Shown here piece after piece: positions 44,401 to 53,098 of a stretch of 64,000 nucleotides of DNA. A program made the translations under genes and the position numbers. The notes beneath the pieces were generated by a model. That model worked only from the letters and a program-made list of their open reading frames with translations. It did not search any database and was not told the DNA's origin. Within the stretch, counting starts at the first letter, position 1. The number at the start of each line of letters is the position of its first letter. The stretch is from Lachnospiraceae bacterium (GTDB lineage: Bacteria > Bacillota > Clostridia > Lachnospirales > Lachnospiraceae), in contig JAETNQ010000008.1 of assembly GCA_021772075.1 (NCBI GenBank), positions 1 to 64,000 on the forward strand, in the 5' to 3' direction.

Positions 44401-44995
44401 CCTGCTCGGCGCGAAACAGCATGGGCATATGCAGGCCGTGGGGTACGACCTGTACTGCAAGATGCTGAATGAGGCGGTAAAAAACCTGAAAGGGATACAG
44501 ACGGAAGAGGACTTTAATACTTCCGTAGATCTGGATGTGGATGCATTTATACCGCCTTCCTATATTGTCAATGAGTTTCAAAAACTGGATATTTATAAAC
44601 GGATTGCCGGGATAGAGAATGGAAACGAAAGCGAGGACATGAAGGAAGAACTGCTGGACAGGTTTGGCGAGATACCGAAATCGGTGGACAATCTTCTGCG
44701 CATCGCCCTGATCCGCGTTAAGGCACACAAGCTGTATATGCCGGAAGTAAAGGGCAAAAACGAAGAAATACGTTTTCTTTTCAACCGGGATGCCGGAATA
44801 CGGGTAGAGAATATTCCGAAACTGCTGAAAAAATATCCGAAGCTTTCTTTTCAGGCAAAGGGGACTCCGTTTTTTACCTTTCGGTATAAAAAGTGCGGCA
44901 TGGTAGAGCGGGATGCGGAAATGCTGCTCGGTTTTACGGAAGAACTGCTGGAAGCGATGGAAGAGGAACTGCTGGAAAAGGAAGTGGTATCCTGA
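41456..44995 (+). CDS. mfd: Transcription-repair coupling factor
   Basis: A protein of 1,179 residues that removes stalled RNA polymerase and recruits UvrA. It has the UvrB-like N-terminal domains, the RNA-polymerase-interacting domain (VGDYVVHENHGLGIYKGIEKV), then RecG-like translocase motifs: Walker A GDVGYGKTEIA, DEEQRFGV, TATPIPRTLHMSL and QLRGRVGRS, and the C-terminal regulatory domain. Full length. ATG 41456 follows GGAGATCAGGG; the track's GTG at 41432 is less likely. A terminator follows. Confidence 0.95.
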   Translation: MRTFTAPLFELGEFEEITKLLKKPGAAATLTGCVDSQKLHMIYGLSDGFKYKVIVTFSDLRAKEIYEDYKLYDKNIMFYPAKDLIFYQADIHGNELVKERIKVLRRIMEGRPLTVVTTFGGLMAPQVPLDILEQYVVSIGYQSSINERELAKKLVRMGYEKNYQVEAPGQFSIRGGIVDVFDLTEENPYRIELWGEEVESIRSFDILSQRSIEKLQSVSIYPATEMALSEEELHEGLERIEKEAGKCGDRFRKEFKTEEAHRLAVQVKELKEQMVEFQTAANLESYIRYFYAETVSFFQMFDREKSCIFVDEPARVEEHAKAVELEFRESMMHRLEKGYALPGQTDVLFGAEEVAAKMGKGRIVTLAAMDRRNALFKADRKFDIGAKSITSYNNSFEALVKDLKRYKKGGYRVLLLSGSRTRAKRLAEDLREEELAAFYSEDPFREIQPGEVMAFYGRVLKGFEYPLIKFVVISESDIFGAEKKKKKRKKYEGQKIRDFAELKVGDYVVHENHGLGIYKGIEKVEVEKVVKDYIKIEYRDGGNLYILATGLDVIQKYASADGGKPKLNKLGTQEWSRTKSKVKGAVAEIAKDLVELYAVRQQKEGFVYGKDTVWQQEFEELFPYEETEDQLLAIADTKADMESPKIMDRLICGDVGYGKTEIAIRAAFKAVQEGKQVVYLIPTTILAQQHYNTFVQRMKDFPVRVDLLSRFRTGAEQKKTVEDLKKGFVDIVIGTHRVLSKDVAFKDLGLLIIDEEQRFGVAHKEKIKKMKENVDVLTLTATPIPRTLHMSLIGIRDMSVLEEAPEDRLPIQTYVMEYNEEMVREAVMRELSRNGQVYYVYNRVNNIADVASRIEALVPEANVAYAHGQMKEHELERIMYDFIDGSIDVLVSTTIIETGLDISNVNTMIIHDADNMGLSQLYQLRGRVGRSNRTAYAFLMYRRDKMLREVAEKRLEAIREFTDLGSGFKIAMRDLEIRGAGNLLGAKQHGHMQAVGYDLYCKMLNEAVKNLKGIQTEEDFNTSVDLDVDAFIPPSYIVNEFQKLDIYKRIAGIENGNESEDMKEELLDRFGEIPKSVDNLLRIALIRVKAHKLYMPEVKGKNEEIRFLFNRDAGIRVENIPKLLKKYPKLSFQAKGTPFFTFRYKKCGMVERDAEMLLGFTEELLEAMEEELLEKEVVS

Positions 44996-45018
44996 AGCAA
45001 TGAAAAAACGGTTTTGAA

Positions 45019-45062
45019 ACCGCCGGAGGGCAGCTGATCGGGCAGCCCCTGGCGGTATTTTT
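45019..45062 (+). terminator. mfd: Terminator after mfd
   Basis: ACCGCC (45019-45024) pairs with GGCGGT (45051-45056), and GGGC pairs with GCCC within. ATTTTT follows. It lies 24 nt after the mfd stop. Confidence 0.8.
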
Positions 45063-45084
45063 CATGAAGCGCTTTCTCATCCTA

Positions 45085-45114
45085 TTGTAATCCCTGCCAT
45101 GTATGTGCTATACT
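45085..45114 (+). promoter_or_regulatory. Promoter of the xpaC-telA pair
   Basis: TTGTAA (45085-45090), 18 nt, TATACT (45109-45114), right after the mfd terminator. The start would be near 45121, which excludes the ORF-track start at 45103. Confidence 0.6.
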
Positions 45115-45159
45115 ACAATCGTATGGATGCATAGTTTCAGGAAAGGCGCGGTTGGCATA

Positions 45160-46410
45160 ATGAACGATATGGATTTTACCGAATGGGGCCGGGAAATTGG
45201 CGATAAAATAGAAGAATTTATTAATTCCAAAGAGATGAAGGATCTGCAGGAGAATATCCGCCATACAGTAGAGGATAAAATGGCAGATGTACGCAGGTCG
45301 GCAAAAGAAGCGGCAGAATATGTGAATAAAAATGTGGAGCTGCAAAAAGAGGGGCTTGCCCAGAGGATGAATCGGGAAAAGTGGAAGGAATATGACGATC
45401 TGAAAGTTTATGAGATGCCGAAGAAGCAACAGCCTGTCCGCTATGAGAAGCGGCAGCTTCCTGTAGCGAAGCGGCCGAAAGGCAGGGTGGCCGGAGTGCT
45501 GCTTTCCGTGTTTGGAACCTGCGGGGCGATAGCGGGATGGACGGCGGCTCTTTTTGGCTATTCCCTGTTTATGCTGGGGGGCATCCTTCAGGCGGCGCTG
45601 CTTCCGTCCAGTCTGGCCGGCATTTTTGCAGGGATTTGTACGGTTGCCGCAGTAGCCGGAGGCGTGATCAGGCATAGGGTCAGACGCTTTAAACATTATA
45701 TCAAAACGATGGGGGAGAAAGATTTTTATTCGATCGAAGGGCTGGCGGATGCCGTTTCGAAAAAAGAAAAGTTTGTCATAAAAGATTTAAAGAAAATGAT
45801 CCGTAACGGATGGTTCAAAGAAGGGCATTTGGACGAGCAGGAGACTTGCTTTATGCTGACGGATGAATCATACCAGTTGTATTTGAATGCGCAAAGAGAG
45901 CTGGAACAAAGGAAAGAAGAGGCAGAGCGGCTTGCGAAAGAGCAGGAAATGCTGGAGAATGATCCGGTGAGGAAGCAGCTGAAGGTAACGATCGAGGAAG
46001 GAAACGAGTACATACGGCGGATACGGGAAATCAATGACGATATACCAGGGGAAGAAATTTCCAACAAACTTTATCGTCTGGAGCGGGTATGCACGAAGAT
46101 TTTTGAGCATGTGGAGGATAATCCCGAAAAATTGCCGGATATCAGGAAATTTATGAGTTATTATCTCCCCACTACGCTGAAGCTGGTACAGACTTACCAT
46201 GAGTTTATCGAACAGCCTGTGCAGGGAGAGAACATCACGACTGCGAAGAAAGAAATCGAAGGAATGCTGGACGACATTAACCAGGCATTTGAAAAGATGT
46301 TTGACAAGCTGTTTGAAGATGATGCCATGGATATTTCTACGGATATTTCCGTGCTGTCTATGATGCTGGCGCAGGAAGGGCTTTTGGAAGACGAATTTAA
46401 AATGAATTGA
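45160..46410 (+). CDS. XpaC-like (5-bromo-4-chloroindolyl phosphate hydrolysis) protein
   Basis: A protein of 416 residues. The N-terminus is helical and charged; two hydrophobic segments (VAGVLLSVFGTCGAIAGWTAALFGYSLFML and AGIFAGICTVAAVAGGVI) anchor it in the membrane. The rest is helical with a coiled coil (RELEQRKEEAERLAKEQEM) and the XpaC-family core KLYRLERVCTKIFEHVEDNPEKLPDIRKFMSYYLPTTLKL. The biochemical role of the family is uncertain; it is regularly paired with TelA. ATG 45160 is chosen because the promoter lies across the earlier track start. Confidence 0.8.
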   Translation: MNDMDFTEWGREIGDKIEEFINSKEMKDLQENIRHTVEDKMADVRRSAKEAAEYVNKNVELQKEGLAQRMNREKWKEYDDLKVYEMPKKQQPVRYEKRQLPVAKRPKGRVAGVLLSVFGTCGAIAGWTAALFGYSLFMLGGILQAALLPSSLAGIFAGICTVAAVAGGVIRHRVRRFKHYIKTMGEKDFYSIEGLADAVSKKEKFVIKDLKKMIRNGWFKEGHLDEQETCFMLTDESYQLYLNAQRELEQRKEEAERLAKEQEMLENDPVRKQLKVTIEEGNEYIRRIREINDDIPGEEISNKLYRLERVCTKIFEHVEDNPEKLPDIRKFMSYYLPTTLKLVQTYHEFIEQPVQGENITTAKKEIEGMLDDINQAFEKMFDKLFEDDAMDISTDISVLSMMLAQEGLLEDEFKMN

Positions 46411-46426
46411 GAGGGAGAAGAGACAG

Positions 46427-47596
46427 ATGATGGAAGAATTGAAAAATGCAGAACCGGTATTGACGCTGAATCCTTTTGAAGAAATAGGCAAAGAGCCGCA
46501 GGCTCCGGCTGTACCCGCATCCGTGCAGGAAGCGGAAGTAATTGCAGAGGAGAAAAAAGAGGCGGTCTTCGATGAAAGCACGCTTTCGCCGGAGGAACGT
46601 AAGATGGTGGATGATTTTGCCAATTCTATTGATTTGAAAAATTCTACCGTAGTACTCCAATACGGCGCGGGAGCACAGAAGAAAATAGCGGATTTTTCGG
46701 AGACGGCGCTGGCAAACGTGAAAAGCAAGGATCTGGGCGAGATCGGCGAACTTCTGTCAGGGGTGGTTTGTGAACTGAAAAAGTTTGATGAGGAAGAGGA
46801 AAAGGGATTTCTTGGTATTTTTAAGAAGGGCGGCAACAAGATCGCGGCCATGAAGAGCAAATACGATAAGGCAGAAGTGAATATCAATAAGATATGCGAT
46901 GTCCTGGAAGAACATCAGAGGCAGCTTTGGAAGGATAGCGCGATGTTGGACAAGATGTATGATTTAAACAAAAATTATTTTAAAGAGCTGTCCATGTATA
47001 TTCTGGCAGGAAAGAAAAAACTGGAGAAGGCAAGGGCAGAGGAACTGCCGGGATTGATGGAAAAGGCAAAGCAGAGCGGTCTGCCGGAGGATGCGCAGGA
47101 AGTGAATGATTTTGTCGCTATGTGCGACCGGTTTGAGAAGAAGATCCACGATTTGGAACTGACCAGAATGGTTTCTATCCAGATGGCTCCCCAGATCCGC
47201 CTGGTGCAGAGCAACGATACGCTGATGTCCGAGAAGATCCAGTCCACTCTTGTCAATACCATTCCTTTGTGGAAGAGCCAGATGGTACTCGCCCTCGGCA
47301 TCAACCATTCCACACAGGCGGCACAGGCGCAGCGGGAAGTGACGAATATGACGAACGAGCTGCTGAAGAAAAATGCGGCGGTGCTGAAAATGGCCACGGT
47401 GGAAACGGCAAAGGAAGCGGAACGCAGCATTGTGGATATCGATACCTTGAAACAGACGAATGAATCTTTGATTTCCACATTGGATGAAGTGCTGAAAATA
47501 CAGACGGAAGGAAGAGAGAAACGCAAAGAAGCGGAAATAGAACTCCGCCGTATCGAGGGGGATCTCAGGGACAGATTGCTCCAGGTACGCGCATAA
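46427..47596 (+). CDS. telA: TelA-like toxic anion resistance protein
   Basis: A cytoplasmic helical protein of 389 residues. It has the TelA features FANSIDLKNSTVVLQYGAGAQKKIADFSE, FKKGGNKIAAMKSKYDKAEVNINKI, LELTRMVSIQMAPQIRLVQSND and the long C-terminal helix. Family members are linked to tellurite and cell-wall-drug tolerance, but the molecular action is unclear. The start is ATG 46427 (or 46430) behind GAGGGAGAAGAG, 16 nt after the xpaC-like gene, forming a typical pair. Confidence 0.88.
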   Translation: MMEELKNAEPVLTLNPFEEIGKEPQAPAVPASVQEAEVIAEEKKEAVFDESTLSPEERKMVDDFANSIDLKNSTVVLQYGAGAQKKIADFSETALANVKSKDLGEIGELLSGVVCELKKFDEEEEKGFLGIFKKGGNKIAAMKSKYDKAEVNINKICDVLEEHQRQLWKDSAMLDKMYDLNKNYFKELSMYILAGKKKLEKARAEELPGLMEKAKQSGLPEDAQEVNDFVAMCDRFEKKIHDLELTRMVSIQMAPQIRLVQSNDTLMSEKIQSTLVNTIPLWKSQMVLALGINHSTQAAQAQREVTNMTNELLKKNAAVLKMATVETAKEAERSIVDIDTLKQTNESLISTLDEVLKIQTEGREKRKEAEIELRRIEGDLRDRLLQVRA

Positions 47597-47603
47597 GAGA
47601 ACA

Positions 47604-48503
47604 ATGATAGAATATATTCCGGCGAAAACAATTATCACTAAAACAAAATCCGCAGAGTGGTTCGGCGCGGATTATAATATGAACATTTATAAGGGATGCT
47701 GCCACGGATGCATTTATTGCGACAGCCGTTCGGAATGTTACCACATCGATCATTTTGAAAAAGTAAGGGCGAAAGAGGATTCGCTGAGAATCATCAGGGA
47801 TGATTTGCGCAGGAAGGTAAAAAAAGGGGTGATCCATACGGGCGCTATGAGCGATCCGTATAATCCTCTGGAAAAAGAATTATGTCTGACAAGGCATGCC
47901 CTGGAACTGATAGATGCTTATGAATTCGGCGTTTCCATAGCCACGAAAGGAACATTGGTTGCACGGGATACCGATATTTTATGCAGCATTCAGGAGCATT
48001 CCCCGGTGATCTGCAAGATAACGATAACAACGGCGGATGACGGCCTGTCCGCCAAAGTGGAGCCGGGGGCTGCAGTTTCATCCCAAAGGTTTCAGGCGCT
48101 TGCCGGACTTTCAGAGCGCGGAATATTTGCCGGCATATTGCTTATGCCGGTTTTGCCGTTTATAGAGGATAATGAAGAAAATATAAATGCGATCATAAAA
48201 AGAGCTTCGGAATGCGGCTGCCGCTTTATTTATCCGGCCTTTGGAATGACATTGCGGCAGAACCAGAGGGATTATTATTATGAAATGCTGAACCGTATTT
48301 TCCCCGGAGAAAACTTGGTCGGCAAATATAGGAAACGGTTCGGTGAATCTTATGAATGCCGTTCCCCTAAAGCTGCCAAGCTGTACCGGATGTTAGGGAA
48401 AGAGTGTGAAAAAAGGGGGATATTGTATAAGATGAAAGACATTATCCATGCTTACAAAAAGAATTATGGGGATAAGCAGTTGAATTTTTTGGATATGATA
48501 TAG
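47604..48503 (+). CDS. SPL-family radical SAM protein
   Basis: Radical SAM protein of 299 residues with the canonical CX3CX2C in KGCCHGCIYCDSR, followed by HTGAMSDPYNPLE and KGTLVARDTDIL, the pattern of COG1533/SplB-like proteins. Spore photoproduct lyase belongs to this group, but its extra conserved C-terminal cysteine region is not evident, so I do not call this SplB. It begins 7 nt after telA. Its stop codon TAG is the first base pair region of structured element A1. Confidence 0.8.
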   Translation: MIEYIPAKTIITKTKSAEWFGADYNMNIYKGCCHGCIYCDSRSECYHIDHFEKVRAKEDSLRIIRDDLRRKVKKGVIHTGAMSDPYNPLEKELCLTRHALELIDAYEFGVSIATKGTLVARDTDILCSIQEHSPVICKITITTADDGLSAKVEPGAAVSSQRFQALAGLSERGIFAGILLMPVLPFIEDNEENINAIIKRASECGCRFIYPAFGMTLRQNQRDYYYEMLNRIFPGENLVGKYRKRFGESYECRSPKAAKLYRMLGKECEKRGILYKMKDIIHAYKKNYGDKQLNFLDMI

Positions 48504-48597
48504 TGTGGAAAGAAGTTCTAAGGCTCACAGCAAAGGCTGTTTCGCCAAGAACTTCTAAATTCCACACCGAAGAATGCCTGAAAAGCGGCATTCTTCC
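48503..48597 (+). repeat. Structured intergenic element A, copy 1
   Basis: Two hairpins. The first has outer stem GTGTGGAA/TTCCACAC (48503-48510 with 48560-48567), an AAA bulge on the 3' side, and inner stem AGAAGTTCT/AGAACTTCT (48511-48519 with 48548-48556). Its apical region contains CAGCAAAGGCTGTTTCG with a small CAGC/GCTG helix. The second is GAAGAATGCC/GGCATTCTTC (48569-48578 with 48587-48596), loop TGAAAAGC. Copy 2 at 61188 has compensating changes in all three stems. Confidence 0.8.
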
Positions 48598-48665
48598 TGT
48601 TGATGGTTTGTGCCGTCCGGGAGCGGGCCGGGAAGCAGAAGAATACTGTTTACACAGGAAAAATG

Positions 48666-49793
48666 ATGGATTTACGAGAGCTGGAATTGGTCGATATCGA
48701 AGCGGACGAGCAGTTGGTGCGGAAGGCGAAAAAGCGGAAGACGCATCATTCGGAAAAAGAGCAGAAGCAGAGACGGGAAATTGAGGCGTGGCCTATGGGG
48801 GCATGGGTGTCGCAAGAGGCTTCTATACGAAAAAATGAGGGGAAAATAAGAGAACTGGAAGTATGGGGAACGGAAGAAGAATGGGAGGAGGACTGGGAAG
48901 AAGAGCAGGAAGCGGATGAGTGGGAGGAAGACTGGGAAGAAGAGCAGGAAGCAGAAGAATGGGAGGAAGACTGGGGAGAAGAACAGGAAGCGGATGAGGG
49001 AATAGAAGAGGAGCGGATAGAACGGAAACGGGCCGCGCAGAAGCTGACTGAGAAAAAGCGCAGGAAGAAACGAAAAAGGCGAGCCAGGATGATCCGCAGC
49101 ATGGCCATGGGATTTTCCGTTACGATCATGATCGGAACACTGCTGGGCGCGGGTTATCTGGCAGTTTACGTATACCGGGAACTGAAGGGAAAAGAGGATG
49201 TCCAGACCATGTCAGCGATAGATGTGGAGACAGAGACGAAACAGGACATCCGGGAATGGGCGGAATTTTATGCTGCGGAGTTGGAACGGCCTCCATTGGC
49301 TGTGGACTTGCTGACGGTGAACGAATATTCCAGGCCGGGGGAAGCGCTGCCGGAAGTGAAAAGCATTTTCGTGCACTATACGGCCAATGCAGGAACGACG
49401 GCGGAGCAGAACAGAAGCTATTTTGAATCCCTTGCCGAGAGTCATGAGCGTTCCGCCAGCGCGCATTTTTTGATAGGGTTTGACGGAACGATCGTTCAGT
49501 GCATACCGACTAAGGAGATTGCTTATGCGGTAAAAGGGCGCAATTATGATTCGATATCTATTGAATGCTGTTATTTGGATGAAAATGGAAGATTTGAGGA
49601 GGAAACTTATCAAAAGCTGATCGAACTTACGGCCTGGCTGCTGCATAAGTATGAGCTGAGGCCTGAAAATGTACTCAGGCATTACGATGAAGGCGGTAAG
49701 AATTGTCCGAAATATTATGTGGAGCATGAAGCGGCATGGCAGGATTTTTTGGATGATCTAAGAGCTTATATGACGAGCGTGACGGAAGGATAA
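48666..49793 (+). CDS. Membrane-anchored N-acetylmuramoyl-L-alanine amidase (Amidase_2)
   Basis: A protein of 375 residues. A charged cytoplasmic N-terminus contains three near-identical 13-residue acidic repeats (EEDWEEEQEADEW) and a basic block. One transmembrane helix (MAMGFSVTIMIGTLLGAGYLAVYVY) follows, then an extracellular amidase domain with zinc ligands in IFVHYTANAGTT and LRHYDEGGKNCPKYY and the strand SAHFLIGFDGTIVQCIP. It should cut the bond between MurNAc and the stem peptide in peptidoglycan. ATG 48666 is 5 nt after AGGAA (48663 is the alternative); the track start 48600 lies in element A1. Confidence 0.8.
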   Translation: MDLRELELVDIEADEQLVRKAKKRKTHHSEKEQKQRREIEAWPMGAWVSQEASIRKNEGKIRELEVWGTEEEWEEDWEEEQEADEWEEDWEEEQEAEEWEEDWGEEQEADEGIEEERIERKRAAQKLTEKKRRKKRKRRARMIRSMAMGFSVTIMIGTLLGAGYLAVYVYRELKGKEDVQTMSAIDVETETKQDIREWAEFYAAELERPPLAVDLLTVNEYSRPGEALPEVKSIFVHYTANAGTTAEQNRSYFESLAESHERSASAHFLIGFDGTIVQCIPTKEIAYAVKGRNYDSISIECCYLDENGRFEEETYQKLIELTAWLLHKYELRPENVLRHYDEGGKNCPKYYVEHEAAWQDFLDDLRAYMTSVTEG

Positions 49794-49881
49794 GATATAA
49801 AATAATGATTTCCAAGGTATAAAATGCCACCGTTTACAGATACTACTACCAAACTTAAGATTTGTAAATGGAGGAAATGGA

Positions 49882-50427
49882 ATGAAAGCGACAGGCATTG
49901 TTAGAAGAATCGACGATTTAGGCCGTATTGTCATACCAAAAGAAATCAGGAGGACGTTGCGGATCAGGGAAAGTGATCCGCTGGAAATATTTACTGACAG
50001 GGAAGGCGAAATTATTTTGAAAAAATATTCTCCGATTGGGGAGATGAGTACTTTTGCCAAACAATATGCGGAGAGCCTCGCCCAGGTATCGGGACATACG
50101 GCTTTGATCACGGACAGAGATCAGTTTATCGCGGTGTCGGGGGGCAGTAAAAACCTGACAGGAAAGGGATTGAGCAAAGAACTGGAAGAAAAGATAAATA
50201 ACAGGGAGACGCTGATTGCATCGAAGGGGGACAAAAGTTTTATCGCTGTTTCTTCGGAAGGGACAGAAGAATTTGTCCATGAGGCAATCAGCCCGATCAT
50301 TTGCGAAGGAGACGTAATCGGCGCGGTTATTTTGGCCCAAAGCGATGAAAAAGCAAAAATGGGGGAAGTGGAACAGAAATTGGTTTTGTCGGCGGCGGGA
50401 TTCCTGGGAAGGCAGATGGAACAGTAA
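49882..50427 (+). CDS. spoVT: Stage V sporulation regulator SpoVT
   Basis: Transcription factor of 181 residues acting in the forespore. The N-terminal AbrB-type swapped-hairpin DNA-binding domain (TGIVRRIDDLGRIVIPKEIRRTLRIRESDPLEIF) is nearly canonical, and the C-terminal GAF-like domain follows (HTALITDRDQFIAVSGGSK onward). GGAGG precedes the ATG. The preceding 88 nt have no clear vegetative promoter. Its presence supports a spore-forming host. Confidence 0.93.
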   Translation: MKATGIVRRIDDLGRIVIPKEIRRTLRIRESDPLEIFTDREGEIILKKYSPIGEMSTFAKQYAESLAQVSGHTALITDRDQFIAVSGGSKNLTGKGLSKELEEKINNRETLIASKGDKSFIAVSSEGTEEFVHEAISPIICEGDVIGAVILAQSDEKAKMGEVEQKLVLSAAGFLGRQMEQ

Positions 50428-50468
50428 AAAAGATATTGGCCGGTCAACGAAGGAAGCGGCCGGACAGA

Positions 50469-50508
50469 GAAAAAACGGGAAAGGAGCGATAGCTTTTTCC
50501 CGTTTTTT
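50469..50508. terminator. Bidirectional terminator between spoVT and degV
   Basis: AAAAAACGGGAAA pairs with TTTCCCGTTTTTT across about 12 nt, giving T tracts on both strands. The two genes converge on it. Confidence 0.88.
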
Positions 50509-50521
50509 CATGAAAATATAT

Positions 50522-51403
50522 TTAAAGAAATTCCCGGTATTTTTCTTCGGAAGCATCCAGGAAACAGACGCCGACAATTCCTCTTCCGGTATGCGCGCCG
50601 ATGGCGCAGCCTACGGTGGAGACCAGTTTATCTTTCGGCTTTAATTCTTCGTCGGCAAGAGCCAGCAGAAAATGAAGCGCTTCTTCATCTTCCCCATGGC
50701 AGAAAGCCAGCGTCTGGGAGGAAAGCTCGTAACCGTTGGTTTTTGCATAATCGATCAGAGCCTTTAAGGATTTCTTGCGCCCCCTGACGGTTTTCAGCAC
50801 TTGCAGGCTGCCGTTTTTGTCTACGATGAGGATCGGTTTCATATCTAAGGTTTCGGCAATCGTACCCTTGAATTTGGAAAGCCTTCCGCCTTTGATCAGA
50901 TAGGCGAGGGTATGCACCGTAAATACATGGTGTATATGGGAGATAAAATAATCCGCCGCTTCCACAATGGTTTCCTTAGGGGCTCCGTGTTCCAGCATTG
51001 CTACCAGTTTGGATACGAGAAGCCCGAAACCGATGGAAGCGGATTTGGAATCAATAATGGTCAGATCAAAATCAGGATATTGTTCCAATATATTTGCTTT
51101 GGCAATATGGGCCGCATTGAAAGTTCCGGCGATTCCGGTGGAAAAGCAGATATAGACTACGGAATCCCCGGCCTGCGCGTAAGGAAGAAAAGCTTCTTCA
51201 AACATAGCGGGATTGATATGGTAAGTACGGATATCCCGTTTGGTATCATCCAATATATTGTAAAATTCTTTTGTCTGGATTGTTTTGCCGTCAAAATAGT
51301 CCGTTTCATCGATGACCACCGGAGTAGGAATTACATGAAGATGATGGGCTTCAATATACTCCTTTGGTAAGTCGGAGGCGGAATCTGTAATGATTTTAAG
51401 CAT
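50522..51403 (-). CDS. DegV family fatty-acid-binding protein
   Basis: A protein of 293 residues. It starts MLKIITDSASDLPKEY, the DegV signature, and continues with VVYICFSTGIAGTFNAAHIA and the lipid-site loop region SASIGFGLLVSKLVAMLEHG. DegV/FakB-type proteins hold a fatty acid for phosphorylation by FakA. No fakA is nearby, so the specific role is open. ATG 51403 follows GAGGTG at 6 nt; the track start is a GTG three codons earlier that overlaps this site. Confidence 0.88.
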   Translation of the reverse strand: MLKIITDSASDLPKEYIEAHHLHVIPTPVVIDETDYFDGKTIQTKEFYNILDDTKRDIRTYHINPAMFEEAFLPYAQAGDSVVYICFSTGIAGTFNAAHIAKANILEQYPDFDLTIIDSKSASIGFGLLVSKLVAMLEHGAPKETIVEAADYFISHIHHVFTVHTLAYLIKGGRLSKFKGTIAETLDMKPILIVDKNGSLQVLKTVRGRKKSLKALIDYAKTNGYELSSQTLAFCHGEDEEALHFLLALADEELKPKDKLVSTVGCAIGAHTGRGIVGVCFLDASEEKYREFL

Positions 51404-51432
51404 AATAAACACCTCATTCCATAAAAGCTAAG

Positions 51433-52887
51433 TCAAACCTGTCCCATACGGTCCAGCAGTTCTATTTTAATATCATATAATTTCTTTGAAAGATCCACAT
51501 ATACTTTGTGGGGATTGACAAGGCGCCTTGTTTCATCCCAGAGGGTATCCAGTTCTTTCCGGCAATATTCACGGATATCCATGACTTTCGGCGATTCGTA
51601 GCAGCATTCGCCTTTTAAGAATACGGGAACCATAATTTCCCGCATCGTGTAAGTTCCGCCCTGGAGTTTTGTTTTTTTCCAAGGCTCCAAAGGATCGAAA
51701 AGGAGCAGAGGCTCGTTCTCGTCGAATACTTCGTCCACCAGGCAGATCAGGTCGGCTTTTACCTTGCCCGAAGCTTTCTCATAAATGCGGTAAATGGTTT
51801 TATTTCCGGGGTTGGTTACCTTTTCGCTGTTTTCGGATAGTTTGATTTTGGGAATAAACTTGCCGTTTTTATCCTGGATGGCCGCCAGTTTATATACGCC
51901 GCCGAAGGAAGGGCAGTCCTTGGAAGTGATCAGATTGGTTCCTACCCCCCAGGAAGTGATGGCAGCGCCCTGTACCTTCAGGCTGTCGATGAGGAACTCG
52001 TCCAAATCATTAGAAGCAGAGATAACGGCATCCGGAAAACCGGCCTCATCCAGCATCTTGCGGGCTTTTTTGGACAGATAAGCCAAGTCGCCGCTGTCCA
52101 GGCGGATGCCGTAGTAGGTAAGAGGCGTGCCTGCCTGGCGCATTTCCGTAAATACTTTTATGGCGTTGGGAACTCCTGACTTTAAGGTATCATAGGTATC
52201 CACCAACAGGATACAAGCCGAAGGGTACATGTCGGCATAGGTTTTAAAAGCGGTGTATTCATCGGGGAAACTCATGATCCAGCTGTGGGCATGGGTGCCT
52301 TTTACCGGAACGTCAAAAAGTCTGCCGCACAATACGTTGGAAGTGCCGATACAGCCGCCGATTACGGCCGCCCTCGCGCCATAAGTACCGGCATCCGGGC
52401 CCTGGGCGCGCCTTAAGCCGAATTCCATGATTCCGTCGCCTCTGGCCGCATAGCATACTCTGGCCGCTTTGGTCGCGATCAGGCTTTGATGGTTAATAAT
52501 ATTTAATATGGCTGTTTCGATCAGCTGGGCCTGCATAATAGGGGCGATTACCTTGATCAGAGGTTCCCTTGGGAAAATAACGCTTCCTTCGGGAATGGCA
52601 TAGATATCGCCGGTAAACTTAAAATCTTTCAGATAATCAAGGAAATCCTGCCCAAAGATACCGAGTCCCGCAAGATATTGGATATCTTCCTCGGAAAAAT
52701 GCAGTTCTTTAATATATTGAATGACCTGTTCCAGCCCGGCAGCTATGGCATAACCGCCCTCGCCAGGGTTCGAGCGGTAGAACGCGTCGAAAATAACAGT
52801 TTCATTCTGGTCTTTATGCTTAAAATAGCCCTGCATCATCGTCAGTTCATAAAGATCGGTCAATAAGGTCAAATTTTGTCTGTCCAT
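51433..52887 (-). CDS. pncB: Nicotinate phosphoribosyltransferase
   Basis: A protein of 484 residues that makes nicotinate mononucleotide from nicotinate and PRPP in NAD salvage. Motifs are LLTDLYELTMMQGYF at the N-terminus, EFGLRRAQGPDAG with the catalytic-His-like region, GTHAHSWIMSF and RLDSGDLAYLSKKARKMLDEAG. It is the longer Firmicutes/eukaryote-like form. ATG 52887 follows GGAGAGGCGGAC; the track start 52914 is upstream of the ribosome binding site. degV follows after 29 nt. Confidence 0.93.
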   Translation of the reverse strand: MDRQNLTLLTDLYELTMMQGYFKHKDQNETVIFDAFYRSNPGEGGYAIAAGLEQVIQYIKELHFSEEDIQYLAGLGIFGQDFLDYLKDFKFTGDIYAIPEGSVIFPREPLIKVIAPIMQAQLIETAILNIINHQSLIATKAARVCYAARGDGIMEFGLRRAQGPDAGTYGARAAVIGGCIGTSNVLCGRLFDVPVKGTHAHSWIMSFPDEYTAFKTYADMYPSACILLVDTYDTLKSGVPNAIKVFTEMRQAGTPLTYYGIRLDSGDLAYLSKKARKMLDEAGFPDAVISASNDLDEFLIDSLKVQGAAITSWGVGTNLITSKDCPSFGGVYKLAAIQDKNGKFIPKIKLSENSEKVTNPGNKTIYRIYEKASGKVKADLICLVDEVFDENEPLLLFDPLEPWKKTKLQGGTYTMREIMVPVFLKGECCYESPKVMDIREYCRKELDTLWDETRRLVNPHKVYVDLSKKLYDIKIELLDRMGQV

Positions 52888-53019
52888 GTCCGCCTCTCCT
52901 TTTATTGTGTTCATGCCTGTAATGATTATTTAATGATTATCATAAGGGAAAAACAGGAAGAAATCAATTCATTTTCTTAACAAAAATAGATAAAGAAAAG
53001 AAAAATATTAATTCATATA

Positions 53020-53079
53020 TTGACAGATCGTACAAAGTGCTATATAATTTTAATTAATTAATAAAGTTTATTAATTAAT
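53020..53079 (+). promoter_or_regulatory. Consensus promoter and palindromic operator of the ROK operon
   Basis: TTGACA (53020-53025), 17 nt, TATAAT (53043-53048). Directly after lies a perfect 13-bp inverted repeat ATTAATTAATAAA-g-TTTATTAATTAAT (53053-53065, 53067-53079), covering the transcription start. ROK repressors bind such AT-rich palindromes, so autoregulation by the next gene is likely. Confidence 0.82.
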
Positions 53080-53098
53080 GGTGAAAGAGGGATATCAG

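Noticed and set aside
47604-48503. Spore photoproduct lyase (splB) as a firm name
   Set aside because: The CX3CX2C core fits the wider family, but the conserved C-terminal cysteine region of true SplB was not evident.
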